Below, piece by piece: positions 35,966 to 45,151 of a stretch of 64,000 bases of DNA. The stretch covers positions 930,001 to 994,000 of the forward strand of contig CAWICB010000002.1 of NCBI GenBank assembly GCA_963834515.1, read 5' to 3'. Source of the stretch: RYN-230 sp963834515 (GTDB lineage Bacteria; Actinomycetota; Actinomycetes; Streptosporangiales; Streptosporangiaceae). Made by a program: the position numbers and the translations under genes. The number at the start of each line of letters is the position of its first letter. Positions within the stretch are counted from its first letter, which is position 1. Under the pieces are notes generated by a model, which was not told the DNA's origin, did not search any database, and worked only from the letters and a program-made list of their open reading frames with translations.

Positions 35966-38021
35966 GCCGAGGCCAGGGGGACGGGCCGGGCAGCCGGCCC
36001 GGTCCCGGGCCGGCGGGCGGCCACCGGCCTCGGCCGGCTCCGGCGGCCCGCCGCCACCCGGCGGACCCGGGCTGGCGGCCCTGGGCACCCGCCCGGGGAC
36101 AGCTGGGCCGAGCGGGCGGGACAGTCTGGCTTCGCCCGGCGGCCAGCCCCCAGCAGCCGGCCACGGAAACCAGCCCCGCCGGGCCGGGGCCGGCCCGGCC
36201 GCACTGCGGCGGGCCGCGGCGTCAAGGGCAGCGGGGCAGCCCGCCGGAACCCGGTCCGGCGCCGGGCCACCCTGAACCGCGGCCACCCGGGCCGCCGGCT
36301 GCGGGTCACCATGCTCTGCCTCGGGTTCGTGCTCTCCCTGGTGGCCGGCGCTGGTGCAGCTCCAGGCCATGGAGGGCTCATCGTTCCGCAGCCAGGCCGA
36401 CACGTTCCGGCTGAGCACCATCACCGTGCCGGCCGTGCGCGGGTCGATCACCACGGCCGACGGCACCACGCTGGCCATGACCGTGCAGAGCGACCTGGTG
36501 CACGCCGACCCGCCAATGATCATCAGGGCGAAGAAGTCCCTGAGTTCGGTGGCCACCGCGCTGGCCGGCCCGCTCGGGATGACCTCGGCGGACATCCTGG
36601 CCCTGCTGGAGCACCCTTCATCACAGCAGTACGTGGTGCTCAAGAAGAGCGTCCCGGCCGCCACCGCGGCCCGGATCTCCGCACTCAACCTGCCCGGCGT
36701 CGCGCTCACCCCGTCCTACACCCGGGTCTACCCGAACGGGGAACTAGCCGCCAACATCGTCGGCTTCACCACCACCAACGCCGCGGGTGACCTGGTCGGC
36801 CAGGCCGGCCTCGAGCAGTCCGACAACGCGCTGCTGGCCGGCCGGGACGGCACCCAGGAAGTGCAGAACGGCAGCAACGGGCAGCCCATCCCGGTGGCCG
36901 GCCAGACCAGCCGGTCCATGGTCCCGGGGCGCAACGTCCGGCTGACCATCCTGGCCAGCCTGCAGTGGGAGGCGGAACAGGCCTGCGCGCAGCGGGTCAA
37001 GGAGACCGACGCGAGCAGCTGCACGGTGGTCGTCATGGACCCGCACACTGGCCAGATCCTGGCCATGGCGCAGGCCCCGTCGTTCAACCCGGCGATTCCG
37101 GCCACCCTGGGCAACACCGCGGACCTGCCGGTGAGCGACGTGTTCGACCCGGGCAGCACAGCCAAGGTGATCACCGCCTCGGCCGCGTTCGAGCACGGTG
37201 GCCAGACCCCGATGAGCGCGTACACGGTGCCGGACCAGATCGTGATCGACGGGTTCCCGTTCCACGACGCCGAGTACCACCCGACCGAGCGCTGGACCAT
37301 CGCCGGGATCATCGCGCACTCCAGCAACGTGGGCATGGTCCAGGTGGTGCAGCACGTCAGCCCGCAGACGCAGTACGACTACTTCCGCAACTTCGGCATC
37401 GGGGAGCCGAGCTTGCCCGAGCTGCCCGCGGACAGCAGCGGCATCCTGTACCCGACGTCGCAGTGGTCCGGGGACGAGCGGTACACCATGGCGTTCGGCC
37501 AGGGCGTGGCGGTCACCGCGGTGCAGATGGCCAGCGTCTACGCCACGATCGCCAACGGTGGCGTCCGGGTCGCGCCGACCGTCGTGGCAGGCACCACCAA
37601 CACCAGCGGGCAGTACGTGCCCGCGCCGCGGGCCGCCGGCCGCCGGGTCATCCAGGCCAAGACGGCGCACGAGCTGATGGGCATCCTGCAGCAGGTGCCC
37701 TGGGTGGACGCGCAGGTGGGTGAGCCGTGGGCGGAGATACCGGGGTACTCGGTGGCGGCCAAGACCGGGACGGCGCAGATCGCCGACCCGGCCCATGGCG
37801 GCTGCCTGTGCCTGTACGGGTCGAGCCTGATCGGCATCGCCCCGGCCAGCAATCCCAAGCTGGTGGTGGCGGTCAACGTGCAGAACCCGCGCAAGGGCAG
37901 CTATTTCGGCATCGACGTGGCGGGCCCGGTGTTCAACAAGGTGATGGAGTTCGCTTTGCGGACACTCAAGATCCCGCCGGACGGGGCCAAGCGTCCCAAC
38001 GTGAGGCTCACGGCGCGGTGA
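35962..38021 (+). CDS. ftsI: Septal peptidoglycan transpeptidase FtsI (PBP3), frameshifted near the N-terminus
   Basis: The gene starts at GTG 35962, overlapping ftsL. A long Pro/Gly/Arg-rich cytoplasmic region is followed by RATLNRGHPGRRLRVTMLCL and the membrane anchor GFVLSLVAG, then, in the next frame, LVQLQAMEGSSFRSQADTFR. Two frame changes are needed, one between 36.0 and 36.26 kb and one near 36345. The catalytic part is intact: SxxK in FDPGSTAKVITAS (about 37154), SxN in IAHSSNVGMVQ, and KTG in SVAAKTGTAQIAD. It crosslinks septal peptidoglycan with FtsW. The C-terminal PASTA domains of some actinobacterial PBPs are absent, as expected for FtsI. Confidence 0.92.
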
Positions 38022-38040
38022 TCAGAGGTAACCTCGGCGC

Positions 38041-39708
38041 GTGCCTGCGGCTCTCCTTCCACGCAACGTCCCGCCGCGTCCGCTGTCCGGCCTGGCCATG
38101 CTGCTCGGGCTGACCACCACCGGGCGGGCCGGGCCGGACCCGTTCGCCGGGCCGGGCGGCCCGGTCACCGTATCCGGGGTGGCGCACGACTCACGCCAGG
38201 TCCGGCCCGGCGACCTGTACGCCGCGCTGCCGGGCCGCCAGCACCACGGCGCCGCGTTCTGCGACGCGGCCGCGGACGCGGGCGCGGTGGCCGTGCTCAC
38301 CGACCCGGACGGGAAGAGCCTGGCCGCGCACTGCGGGCTGCCGGTCTTCGTGGTGGCCGACCCGCGGGCCCGGCTCGGCGAGGTCGCGTCCTGGGTGTAC
38401 GGCGACCCGTCCAGCCGGCTGATGCTCATCGGGGTCACCGGCACCAGCGGCAAATCGACCACCACGTTCCTGCTGGAGTCCGGGCTGCGGATGTCCGGCC
38501 AGCTGACCGGGCTGGTCGGCGGCGTGCAGACCCGGGTGGCGGGCGAGGTGCGGCCCAGCCTGCTGACCACCCCCGAGGCCACCGACCTGCAGGCGCTGCT
38601 GGCCGAGATGGTGCAGCGCGGGGTGACCGCGGCCGCCATGGAGGTGTCCAGCCACGCACTGGCCCTGGGCCGGGTCAGCGGCACCAGCTACGACGTGGCC
38701 GTATTCACCAACCTGTCCCAGGACCACCTGGACTTCCACAGCGGCATGGACGACTACTTCGCGGCCAAGGCCAGCCTGTTCACCCCGGGCTACGCGCGGG
38801 TCGGGGTGGTCAACATCGACGACGCCTGGGGCCGCAAGCTGGCCGCCACGCCGAAGATCCCGCTCACCACGTTCTCCGCGGACGGCCGGGCCGTGGCCGA
38901 CTGGCGGGCCATGGGTGTGCGCAGCGGCGCCGACGGGAGCAGTTTCCGGGTCGTCGGCCCCGGCGGCGTGTCCGCCGACGCGTCAGTGGCGCTGCCTGGG
39001 CCGTTCAACGTGGCCAACGCGCTCGGCGCCATCGTGGCCCTGGTCGAGGCCGGGGTCAGCCTGGCCGCCGCAGTGGCCGGGGTGGCCGCCTGCCCGGGCG
39101 TCCCCGGCCGCCTGGAACGGGTGGACCGCGGCCAGGACTTCACCGTGCTGGTGGACTACTCCCACAAGCCCGGCGCGGTCGAGGCGGTGCTGCGCGCGCT
39201 CCGCCCGGTGACCCAGGGCCGGCTGGCCATCGTGCTGGGCTGTGGCGGCGACCGGGACCGGGCCAAGCGCCCGCTGATGGGCGCTGCCGCCGTAGCCCTG
39301 GCCGATCTGGCCATCCTGACCAGCGACAACCCGCGCTCGGAGGATCCGCTGGCCATCCTGGCGGAGATGCTGCAGGGGGTGCTCACCGTCCCGGCCGAGC
39401 GCCGCGGCCGGGTCGTCATCGAACCGGACCGGGCCGCGGCCATCGGGCTGGCCATCGCGGGCGCGGGCAAGGGTGACATCGTCGTGGTGGCGGGCAAGGG
39501 ACACGAGCGCGGCCAGTACGTGGCCGGGGACGTCATCCCGTTCGACGACCGGGAGGTGGCCGCCGAGGCACTGGCCGCGCGGCCCGGTGCTCTCCCGGAC
39601 GGCGCCGGGCCGGGCCGCGCCGGGCGGCAGGAGCCGCCCATCGAGCAGAGCCTGATCGAGCAGGGCCTGATCAGGCACCGTGGGCCGGGCAGCCAGGAGG
39701 ACTTGTGA
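38041..39708 (+). CDS. murE: UDP-MurNAc-tripeptide synthetase, meso-DAP adding
   Basis: The protein has 555 residues from GTG 38041. Motifs are VSGVAHDSRQVRPGDLYAAL, the ATP loop IGVTGTSGKSTTTFLLES, TTPEATDLQALLAEMV, AMEVSSHALALGRV, FTNLSQDHLDFHSGMDDYF and VDYSHKPGAVEAVLRAL. DNPRSEDP contains the DNPR signature of enzymes that add meso-diaminopimelate rather than lysine. Residues after about 500 are a Gly/Pro-rich tail with a short repeat (IEQSLIEQGLI). It overlaps murF by four bases. Confidence 0.96.
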   Translation: MPAALLPRNVPPRPLSGLAMLLGLTTTGRAGPDPFAGPGGPVTVSGVAHDSRQVRPGDLYAALPGRQHHGAAFCDAAADAGAVAVLTDPDGKSLAAHCGLPVFVVADPRARLGEVASWVYGDPSSRLMLIGVTGTSGKSTTTFLLESGLRMSGQLTGLVGGVQTRVAGEVRPSLLTTPEATDLQALLAEMVQRGVTAAAMEVSSHALALGRVSGTSYDVAVFTNLSQDHLDFHSGMDDYFAAKASLFTPGYARVGVVNIDDAWGRKLAATPKIPLTTFSADGRAVADWRAMGVRSGADGSSFRVVGPGGVSADASVALPGPFNVANALGAIVALVEAGVSLAAAVAGVAACPGVPGRLERVDRGQDFTVLVDYSHKPGAVEAVLRALRPVTQGRLAIVLGCGGDRDRAKRPLMGAAAVALADLAILTSDNPRSEDPLAILAEMLQGVLTVPAERRGRVVIEPDRAAAIGLAIAGAGKGDIVVVAGKGHERGQYVAGDVIPFDDREVAAEALAARPGALPDGAGPGRAGRQEPPIEQSLIEQGLIRHRGPGSQEDL

Positions 39709-41093
39709 TCCCCCTCTCGCTGAGCGACGTGGCCGGCCTCACCGGCGCCACCCTGGATCAGGTGGCCGACCCGGCGGCCCTGGTGACCGGCCCGGTGACC
39801 ATCGACTCGCGGGCCGCCGCGCCCGGCGCCCTGTTCGCCGCGCTGCCCGGCAGCCGGGCCGACGGGCACGATTTCGCCGCGCAGGCGGTGGCCGCGGGCG
39901 CCACCGCGGTGCTGGCCAGCCGGCCGTGCGGCGCCCCGGCGCTGATCGTGCCGGACGTCACGGCGGCCCTCGGCCGCCTGGCCCGGGCCGTGGTGGACCG
40001 GCTGCCCGACCTGATCATCGCCGGGATCACCGGTTCGGCGGGCAAGACCACCACCAAAGACCTGGCCGCCCAGCTGGCCGAGGCACTCGGCCCCACCGTG
40101 GCCCCCCGGGCCTCGTGGAACAACGAGATCGGTCACCCGCTCACCGTGCTGCGGGCCACCCCGGGCACCCGCTACCTGGTGCTGGAGCTGTCCGCGCGGG
40201 GACCGGGGCATATCGCGCAGCTGTGCCGCATCGCACCGCCCCGGCTCGGCGTGGTGCTGTGCGTGGGGCATGCGCACGAAGGGGAGTTCGGCAGCATCGA
40301 GGGGGTGGCCCAGGCCAAGGGGGAACTGCCCGAGGCGCTGCCGCCGGACGGCGTCGCGCTGCTGAACGCCGACGATCCGCGGGTGCTGGCCATGGCCGCC
40401 CGGACCGAGGCCCGGGTGGTCACGTTCGGCGAAGCGGCCAGCGCGGATGTCCGGGCCGGCGAAGTCCGGCTCGACGAGCGCGGGCGGCCGGGCTTCCGGC
40501 TCGTCACCGGCGGCGCATCGGCGTTCATCCAGCTGCGGCTTTTCGGGCGGCACAACGTGCCGAACGCGCTCGCGGCCGCGGCGCTGGCCCAGGAGCTGGG
40601 CATGCCGGCGGACGAGATCGCTGGCCGGCTGTCAGCGGCTGAGCCGCGCAGCCGGTGGCGGATGGAGGTGACCGACACCGCGGGCGGGGTCACCGTGCTG
40701 AACGATGCCTACAACGCCAACCCGGAGGCGGTCCAGGCCGCGCTGGACACGCTGGCCGTGCTGGCCCGCGGCCGGCGCGCGTTCGCTGTGCTCGGGCCGA
40801 TGAGCGAGCTCGGCGCCAGCGCCGCGGCCCGGCACGAGGAGGCCGGGGGGTATGCTGCCCGGACCGGGCTGGCCGGCCTTATCGTGGTCGGGGATGAGGC
40901 CGCCCCGATGCTGACCGGGGCCAAGGCGGAGCCCGGCTGGACGGGGGAACTGATCCACGCGACCGACGCCGACGCCGCCCTGGATGCGCTGCGGAACCAG
41001 TTGGCTCCCGGAGACGTCGTCCTGGTAAAGGCATCGCGCAGCGCCGGGCTGGAACGGGTCGCCCTCGCCCTGACCGGGGAGGCATCGCAGTGA
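39705..41093 (+). CDS. murF: UDP-MurNAc-tripeptide:D-Ala-D-Ala ligase
   Basis: The protein has 462 residues from GTG 39705 (GTGA overlap). Motifs are VTIDSRAAAPGALFAALPG, ATP loop IAGITGSAGKTTTKDLAAQL, ASWNNEIGHPLTVLRA, LVLELSARGPGHIAQLCRIA, GVVLCVGHAHEGEFGS, LLNADDPRVLAMA, FGRHNVPNALAAAA and VLNDAYNANPEAVQAALDTLA. It adds D-Ala-D-Ala to complete the pentapeptide precursor. The gene is intact and overlaps mraY by four bases. Confidence 0.96.
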   Translation: MIPLSLSDVAGLTGATLDQVADPAALVTGPVTIDSRAAAPGALFAALPGSRADGHDFAAQAVAAGATAVLASRPCGAPALIVPDVTAALGRLARAVVDRLPDLIIAGITGSAGKTTTKDLAAQLAEALGPTVAPRASWNNEIGHPLTVLRATPGTRYLVLELSARGPGHIAQLCRIAPPRLGVVLCVGHAHEGEFGSIEGVAQAKGELPEALPPDGVALLNADDPRVLAMAARTEARVVTFGEAASADVRAGEVRLDERGRPGFRLVTGGASAFIQLRLFGRHNVPNALAAAALAQELGMPADEIAGRLSAAEPRSRWRMEVTDTAGGVTVLNDAYNANPEAVQAALDTLAVLARGRRAFAVLGPMSELGASAAARHEEAGGYAARTGLAGLIVVGDEAAPMLTGAKAEPGWTGELIHATDADAALDALRNQLAPGDVVLVKASRSAGLERVALALTGEASQ

Positions 41094-42151
41094 GAACCAT
41101 CCTGCTGTCCGCCGGGGTGTCGCTGCTGCTGTCGCTGTTCGGCACACCGCTGGCCATCAGGATCTTCGCCCGGCGCGGCTACGGCCAGCTGATCCGGGAG
41201 GAGGGCCCGGCCGGGCACGCGACCAAGCGCGGCACCCCGACCATGGGCGGCACGGTGATCGTGATCGCGTCCGTGCTCGGCTACCTGATCGGGAACCTGT
41301 TCACCGGCGGGCGGCCGTCGGTGTCCGGCGTGCTGGTGGTGCTGCTCATGGTCGGCCTGGGTGTGGTCGGCTTCCTGGACGACTTCATCAAGATCTACAA
41401 GCAGCGCAGCCTGGGCCTGCGCAGCGGGGCCAAGCTGGCCGGCCAGGCCGTGGTGGGTGCGCTGTTCGCGGCGCTGGTCGTGCAGCAGCACTTCGCCGAC
41501 GGGTACGACCTGACCCCGGCCGACGCGCACCTGTCGTTCCTCCGCGACTTCGGTCCGTCGCTCGGCGTTACCGCGTTCATGCTGTGGATCGTCCTGCTCA
41601 TCGCCGGCTTTTCCAACGCGGTCAACCTGACCGACGGGCTGGACGGGCTGGCCACCGGCTGCGCCTGCCTGGTGCTGGCCGCCTACGTGCTGATCGGTAT
41701 CTGGCAGGAGCGCAACGACTGCACGGTCGGGCTCGCCCCGCAGTGCTATGACGTGCGCGACCCGCTGGACATGGCGGTGGTGGCCGCGTCGGTGCTCGGC
41801 GCCTGCTTCGGGTTCCTGTGGTGGAACGCGCCGCCGGCCCGGATCTTCATGGGTGACACCGGGTCGCTGGCCCTGGGCGGCGTGCTGGCCGGGCTGGCCG
41901 TGTGCACCAAGACCCAGCTGCTGCTGGCCATCCTGGGCGGCCTGTTCGTGGTCATCACGCTGTCGGTGATCATCCAGGTGGGCTCGTTCAAGATGACCGG
42001 TAAACGGGTGTTCCGGATGGCGCCGCTGCAGCATCACTTCGAGTTGCGGGGCTGGGCGGAAACTACCATCGTGATCAGGTTCTGGCTGATCTCGGCCATG
42101 TTCGTGGCGCTCGGCCTGGGCATCTTCTACGTCGAATGGATGCCTAAGTAA
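41090..42151 (+). CDS. mraY: Phospho-MurNAc-pentapeptide translocase
   Basis: The protein has 353 residues from GTG 41090 with about ten transmembrane helices. Signatures are EGPAGHATKRGTPTMGGTVI, GFLDDFIKIYKQRSLGLRSG (catalytic Asp pair), FSNAVNLTDGLDGLATG, FLWWNAPPARIFMGDTGSLALGG and RMAPLQHHFELRGWAE. It forms lipid I on the inner face of the membrane. The expected next gene, murD, is missing; the palindromic repeat and then ftsW follow. Confidence 0.97.
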   Translation: MRTILLSAGVSLLLSLFGTPLAIRIFARRGYGQLIREEGPAGHATKRGTPTMGGTVIVIASVLGYLIGNLFTGGRPSVSGVLVVLLMVGLGVVGFLDDFIKIYKQRSLGLRSGAKLAGQAVVGALFAALVVQQHFADGYDLTPADAHLSFLRDFGPSLGVTAFMLWIVLLIAGFSNAVNLTDGLDGLATGCACLVLAAYVLIGIWQERNDCTVGLAPQCYDVRDPLDMAVVAASVLGACFGFLWWNAPPARIFMGDTGSLALGGVLAGLAVCTKTQLLLAILGGLFVVITLSVIIQVGSFKMTGKRVFRMAPLQHHFELRGWAETTIVIRFWLISAMFVALGLGIFYVEWMPK

Positions 42152-42192
42152 CCGGTCCAGCGTTACCGGGCGAAGTCGCGCCGGCGGGGCGG

Positions 42193-42280
42193 GGCGCGCC
42201 GTAGGCGGGTGCTCGCCGAGCTGGCGTTCGGCGCGCAGCGGCGAGCGGGGAGTCCAGGGGGGTCGCCACCCGGACGGAAC
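42193..42280. repeat. G/C-rich palindromic repeat, copy C, at the murD position
   Basis: It carries GTAGGCGGGTGCTCGCCGAG, CTGGCGTTCGGCGCGCAGCG, GCGAGCGGGGAGTCC and AGGGGGGTCGCCACCCGGAC, the same order as copy A with one change in the hairpin arm. The 185-bp gap from mraY to ftsW (42152-42336) contains this repeat and no recognisable murD sequence. Confidence 0.85.
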
Positions 42281-42336
42281 CTCGACACGCCGAGCACGTC
42301 CCGGGGATACGGGCCTGGTGCCACGAAACTGGGATC

Positions 42337-43632
42337 ATGGACCAAGTCGTGCCCGCTGCCGCGGCCCGCGGCTCAGTTTCCTGGACTGGCCAGGCCCGGG
42401 ACCGGGTGGCCGCCCGGTTCAGCTTCCTGGACCGCCCGCTCACCGACTTCTACCTGGTCCTCGGGATCACCACGCTGCTGCTCGCGCTCGGCCTGGTCAT
42501 GGTGCTGTCCACCTCGTCGGCGGCCGGGCTGATGGCGGGCGGCTCGCCGTGGTCGGGGCTGCAGCACCAGCTGCTCGGCGTGCTGATCGGGCTGCCCTGC
42601 ATGTGGCTGGCGGCCCGGTCCGCACCGTCCCGGTTCCGCGCCGCGGCCTACCCGCTGATGTTCGTCTCGCTGCTCGGGCTGGCCGTGGTCCCGTTCATCG
42701 GGGTCACGGTGGACGGCGGCGCCCGCTGGCTGCAGATCGGGCCGCTCCAGGTCCAGCCGTCCGAGCTGGCCAAGTTCGCGTTCGTGCTGTGGGGCGCGGA
42801 CCTGCTGGCCCGCAAGGAGAAGCTGGGCCAGCTCGGCGACTGGCGGCAGCTGCTCATCCCGCTCGTGCCCGGCATCGGCGTGATGGGCCTGCTGGTCATG
42901 CTGGGCGACGACCTGGGCACCACGTTCATGCTGCTGATCATCTTCCTGGCGCTGCTGTGGATCATCGGCACGCCCGGCCGGCTGATGCTGGCACTGCTGG
43001 CCATGATCGGGCTGATGCTGCTGATGCTGGTCGTGGTGCAGCCGTACCGGATGGAACGGCTGCTCGGCTTCTGGCATCCGGCGGGCAGCCCGACCGGGCC
43101 GCAGATGCAGAGCATCCAGGGCAAGTGGGCGGTCGGCTCGGGCGGCTGGTTCGGCGTCGGCCTGGGCTCCAGCCGGGAGAAGTGGGGCTGGGTGCCCAAC
43201 TCGACCACCGACTTCATCTTCGCCATCCTGGGCGAGGAACTCGGCCTGGTCGGCACGCTGTGCGTCACGTTCCTGTACGGCGGCCTGGCCTACGCCGGGC
43301 TGCGCATCGCCCGCCGGGTGGACGACACGTTCATGCGGCTGGCGGCCGGTGCGGCCACGGCCTGGATCGTCGTCCAGGCCCTGGTCAACATCTGTGCCGT
43401 GGTGGGTCTGCTGCCGATCACCGGCGTTCCGCTGCCGCTGGTCTCGGAGGGGCTGTCGTCCCTGCTGGTGACCATGGTGGCGCTCGGCATGCTGATGTCA
43501 TTCGCCAAGCGGGAACCCGGTGCCAGCCAGGCCCTTGCCGAGGCGGGCCCCGGAGCCGGGCTGCGCGTCCTAAGCTGGCTTGGCCTGGCCGGCCGGCGGG
43601 ACAAGCCAGCCGGGCCCGGGCGCCGTCGGTGA
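42337..43632 (+). CDS. ftsW: SEDS peptidoglycan glycosyltransferase FtsW
   Basis: The protein has 431 residues from ATG 42337 with ten predicted transmembrane helices. Signatures are GLVMVLSTSSAAG, FIGVTVDGGARWLQIGPLQVQPSELAKFA, GDDLGTTFMLLIIFLALLW, QSIQGKWAVGSGGWFGVGLG, VPNSTTDFIFAILGEELGL and LLPITGVPLPLVSEGLSSLL. It polymerises lipid II at the septum with FtsI. The segment VQPSELAKFA is diagnostic of the SEDS family. Normally murD precedes it; here the repeat does. Confidence 0.95.
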   Translation: MDQVVPAAAARGSVSWTGQARDRVAARFSFLDRPLTDFYLVLGITTLLLALGLVMVLSTSSAAGLMAGGSPWSGLQHQLLGVLIGLPCMWLAARSAPSRFRAAAYPLMFVSLLGLAVVPFIGVTVDGGARWLQIGPLQVQPSELAKFAFVLWGADLLARKEKLGQLGDWRQLLIPLVPGIGVMGLLVMLGDDLGTTFMLLIIFLALLWIIGTPGRLMLALLAMIGLMLLMLVVVQPYRMERLLGFWHPAGSPTGPQMQSIQGKWAVGSGGWFGVGLGSSREKWGWVPNSTTDFIFAILGEELGLVGTLCVTFLYGGLAYAGLRIARRVDDTFMRLAAGAATAWIVVQALVNICAVVGLLPITGVPLPLVSEGLSSLLVTMVALGMLMSFAKREPGASQALAEAGPGAGLRVLSWLGLAGRRDKPAGPGRRR

Positions 43633-43650
43633 GAGAGGGAGTGCCGGGCC

Positions 43651-45126
43651 ATGAGCGTTGTACTCGCGGGTGGGGGGACAGCGGGCCATATCGAGCCCGC
43701 GCTGGCCCTCGCGGATGCGCTGCGCCGGGCCGACCCGGAGCTGGACATCGTGTGCCTGGGCACCGAGCGGGGGCTGGAGACCCGGCTGGTCCCGATGCGC
43801 GGCTATGAGCTGGCGCTGATCCCGCCGGTGCCGCTGCCGCGCAAGCTCACCCCGGAGCTGGCGGGCGTGCCGGGGCGGCTCAGCGCCTCGGTCAGCGCCG
43901 CCGCCCGGGTGCTGGACCAGGCCCGGGCCGAGGTGGTGGTCGGGTTCGGCGGCTATGTGGCCACCCCGGCGTACCTGGCCGCGCGGCGCCGGCACGTGCC
44001 GATCGTGGTGCACGAGGCCAACGTGCGGCCCGGGCTGGCCAACCGGATCGGCGCGCGATTCACCCGGTACGTGTTCACCGGCCAGCCGGACACCAAGCTG
44101 CCGCACGCCAGCTACGTGGGCATCCCGTTGCGCCGGGAAATCGCCGGGCTGGACCGGCTGGCCCTGTCGGAGAAGGCCCGGGCCCACTTCGGGCTCCGTC
44201 CCGACCTGCCGGTGCTGCTGGTCACCGGGGGCTCGCAGGGCGCCCGCTCGCTGAACTACGCGGTGCTGGACGCGGCTGAGTCGATCCGCGCGGCCGGCAT
44301 CCAGGTGCTGCACATCCTCGGCCCGCGCAGCGACATCGAGGTCCGGACGCCGCCCGGCGGGCCGCCCTACGTCACGCTGCCCTATGTGGACCGGATGGAT
44401 CTGGCCTACGCCGCGGCCGACTTCGCGATCTGCCGCAGCGGCGCGATGACGTGCGCCGAGCTCACCGCGGTGGGGCTGCCCGCGGTCTACGTGCCGCTGC
44501 CGCACGGCAACGGCGAGCAGCGGCTCAACGCGCTGCCGGTGGCTGCGGTGGGCGGCGGCGTGATCGTGGCCGACGCTGAGCTGACCCCGGACTGGATCCG
44601 GTCTGACCTGCTGCCGATCCTCACCGACGCCCAGCTGGTGGCGGCGATGTCGCAGGCGGCCGCCAGCGTCGGGCACCGGGACACCGACCGGCGGCTGGCC
44701 GCCGAGGTGCTCGGCATCGTGCACGGTGTCCGCGGTGCCGCGGGCGGCGGCGCGCACAGCGCTGGCGCTGGCGGTGCTGGCCGCGGGCACGGGCAGCACG
44801 GTGACGGGCGGGGCCAGCACGGTGACGGCCGCGGGCGGCACAGCGACGGCCGCGGGCGGCACGGCGACCCGGGGCTGCCGGATCGGGGATACGGCGAGCC
44901 GGGTGTGCCGGGCGGGGGATATGGCGAACCGGGCGTGCCCGGTGGGGGACATGGCGAGCCGGGCCTGCCCGGTGGCGGCTACGGGGACCCGCGGCTGGCC
45001 GGCCCGGGGTACGGCGGCCCGGACCGGGCGAGTGCGCCGTGGGACCCGGACGGCAGGCCGCCGGACAGCAGGCCGCCGGGCGGTGGCAGCCGCCGGGCCG
45101 GCGGCCGGGGCCGGCGCCGCGCGTGA
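43651..45126 (+). CDS. murG: Lipid II synthase MurG with a long repetitive C-terminal tail
   Basis: The protein has 491 residues from ATG 43651. The catalytic part (1-360) has VVLAGGGTAGHIEPALALADAL, VVVGFGGYVATPAYLAA, VVHEANVRPGLANRIGA, VTGGSQGARSLNYAVLDA and YAAADFAICRSGAMTCAELTAVGLPAVYVPLPHG with EQRLNAL. It transfers GlcNAc to lipid I. Residues 361-491 are exceptional: Gly/His/Asp repeats (QHGDGRG, RHSDGRG, RHGD) and then GYGEPGVPGG-type repeats, ending in a basic tail. No MurG I know needs this; the frame stays open throughout. Confidence 0.93.
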   Translation: MSVVLAGGGTAGHIEPALALADALRRADPELDIVCLGTERGLETRLVPMRGYELALIPPVPLPRKLTPELAGVPGRLSASVSAAARVLDQARAEVVVGFGGYVATPAYLAARRRHVPIVVHEANVRPGLANRIGARFTRYVFTGQPDTKLPHASYVGIPLRREIAGLDRLALSEKARAHFGLRPDLPVLLVTGGSQGARSLNYAVLDAAESIRAAGIQVLHILGPRSDIEVRTPPGGPPYVTLPYVDRMDLAYAAADFAICRSGAMTCAELTAVGLPAVYVPLPHGNGEQRLNALPVAAVGGGVIVADAELTPDWIRSDLLPILTDAQLVAAMSQAAASVGHRDTDRRLAAEVLGIVHGVRGAAGGGAHSAGAGGAGRGHGQHGDGRGQHGDGRGRHSDGRGRHGDPGLPDRGYGEPGVPGGGYGEPGVPGGGHGEPGLPGGGYGDPRLAGPGYGGPDRASAPWDPDGRPPDSRPPGGGSRRAGGRGRRRA

Positions 45127-45151
45127 CCCGGCAGCAGATGAGGATGAAGGC

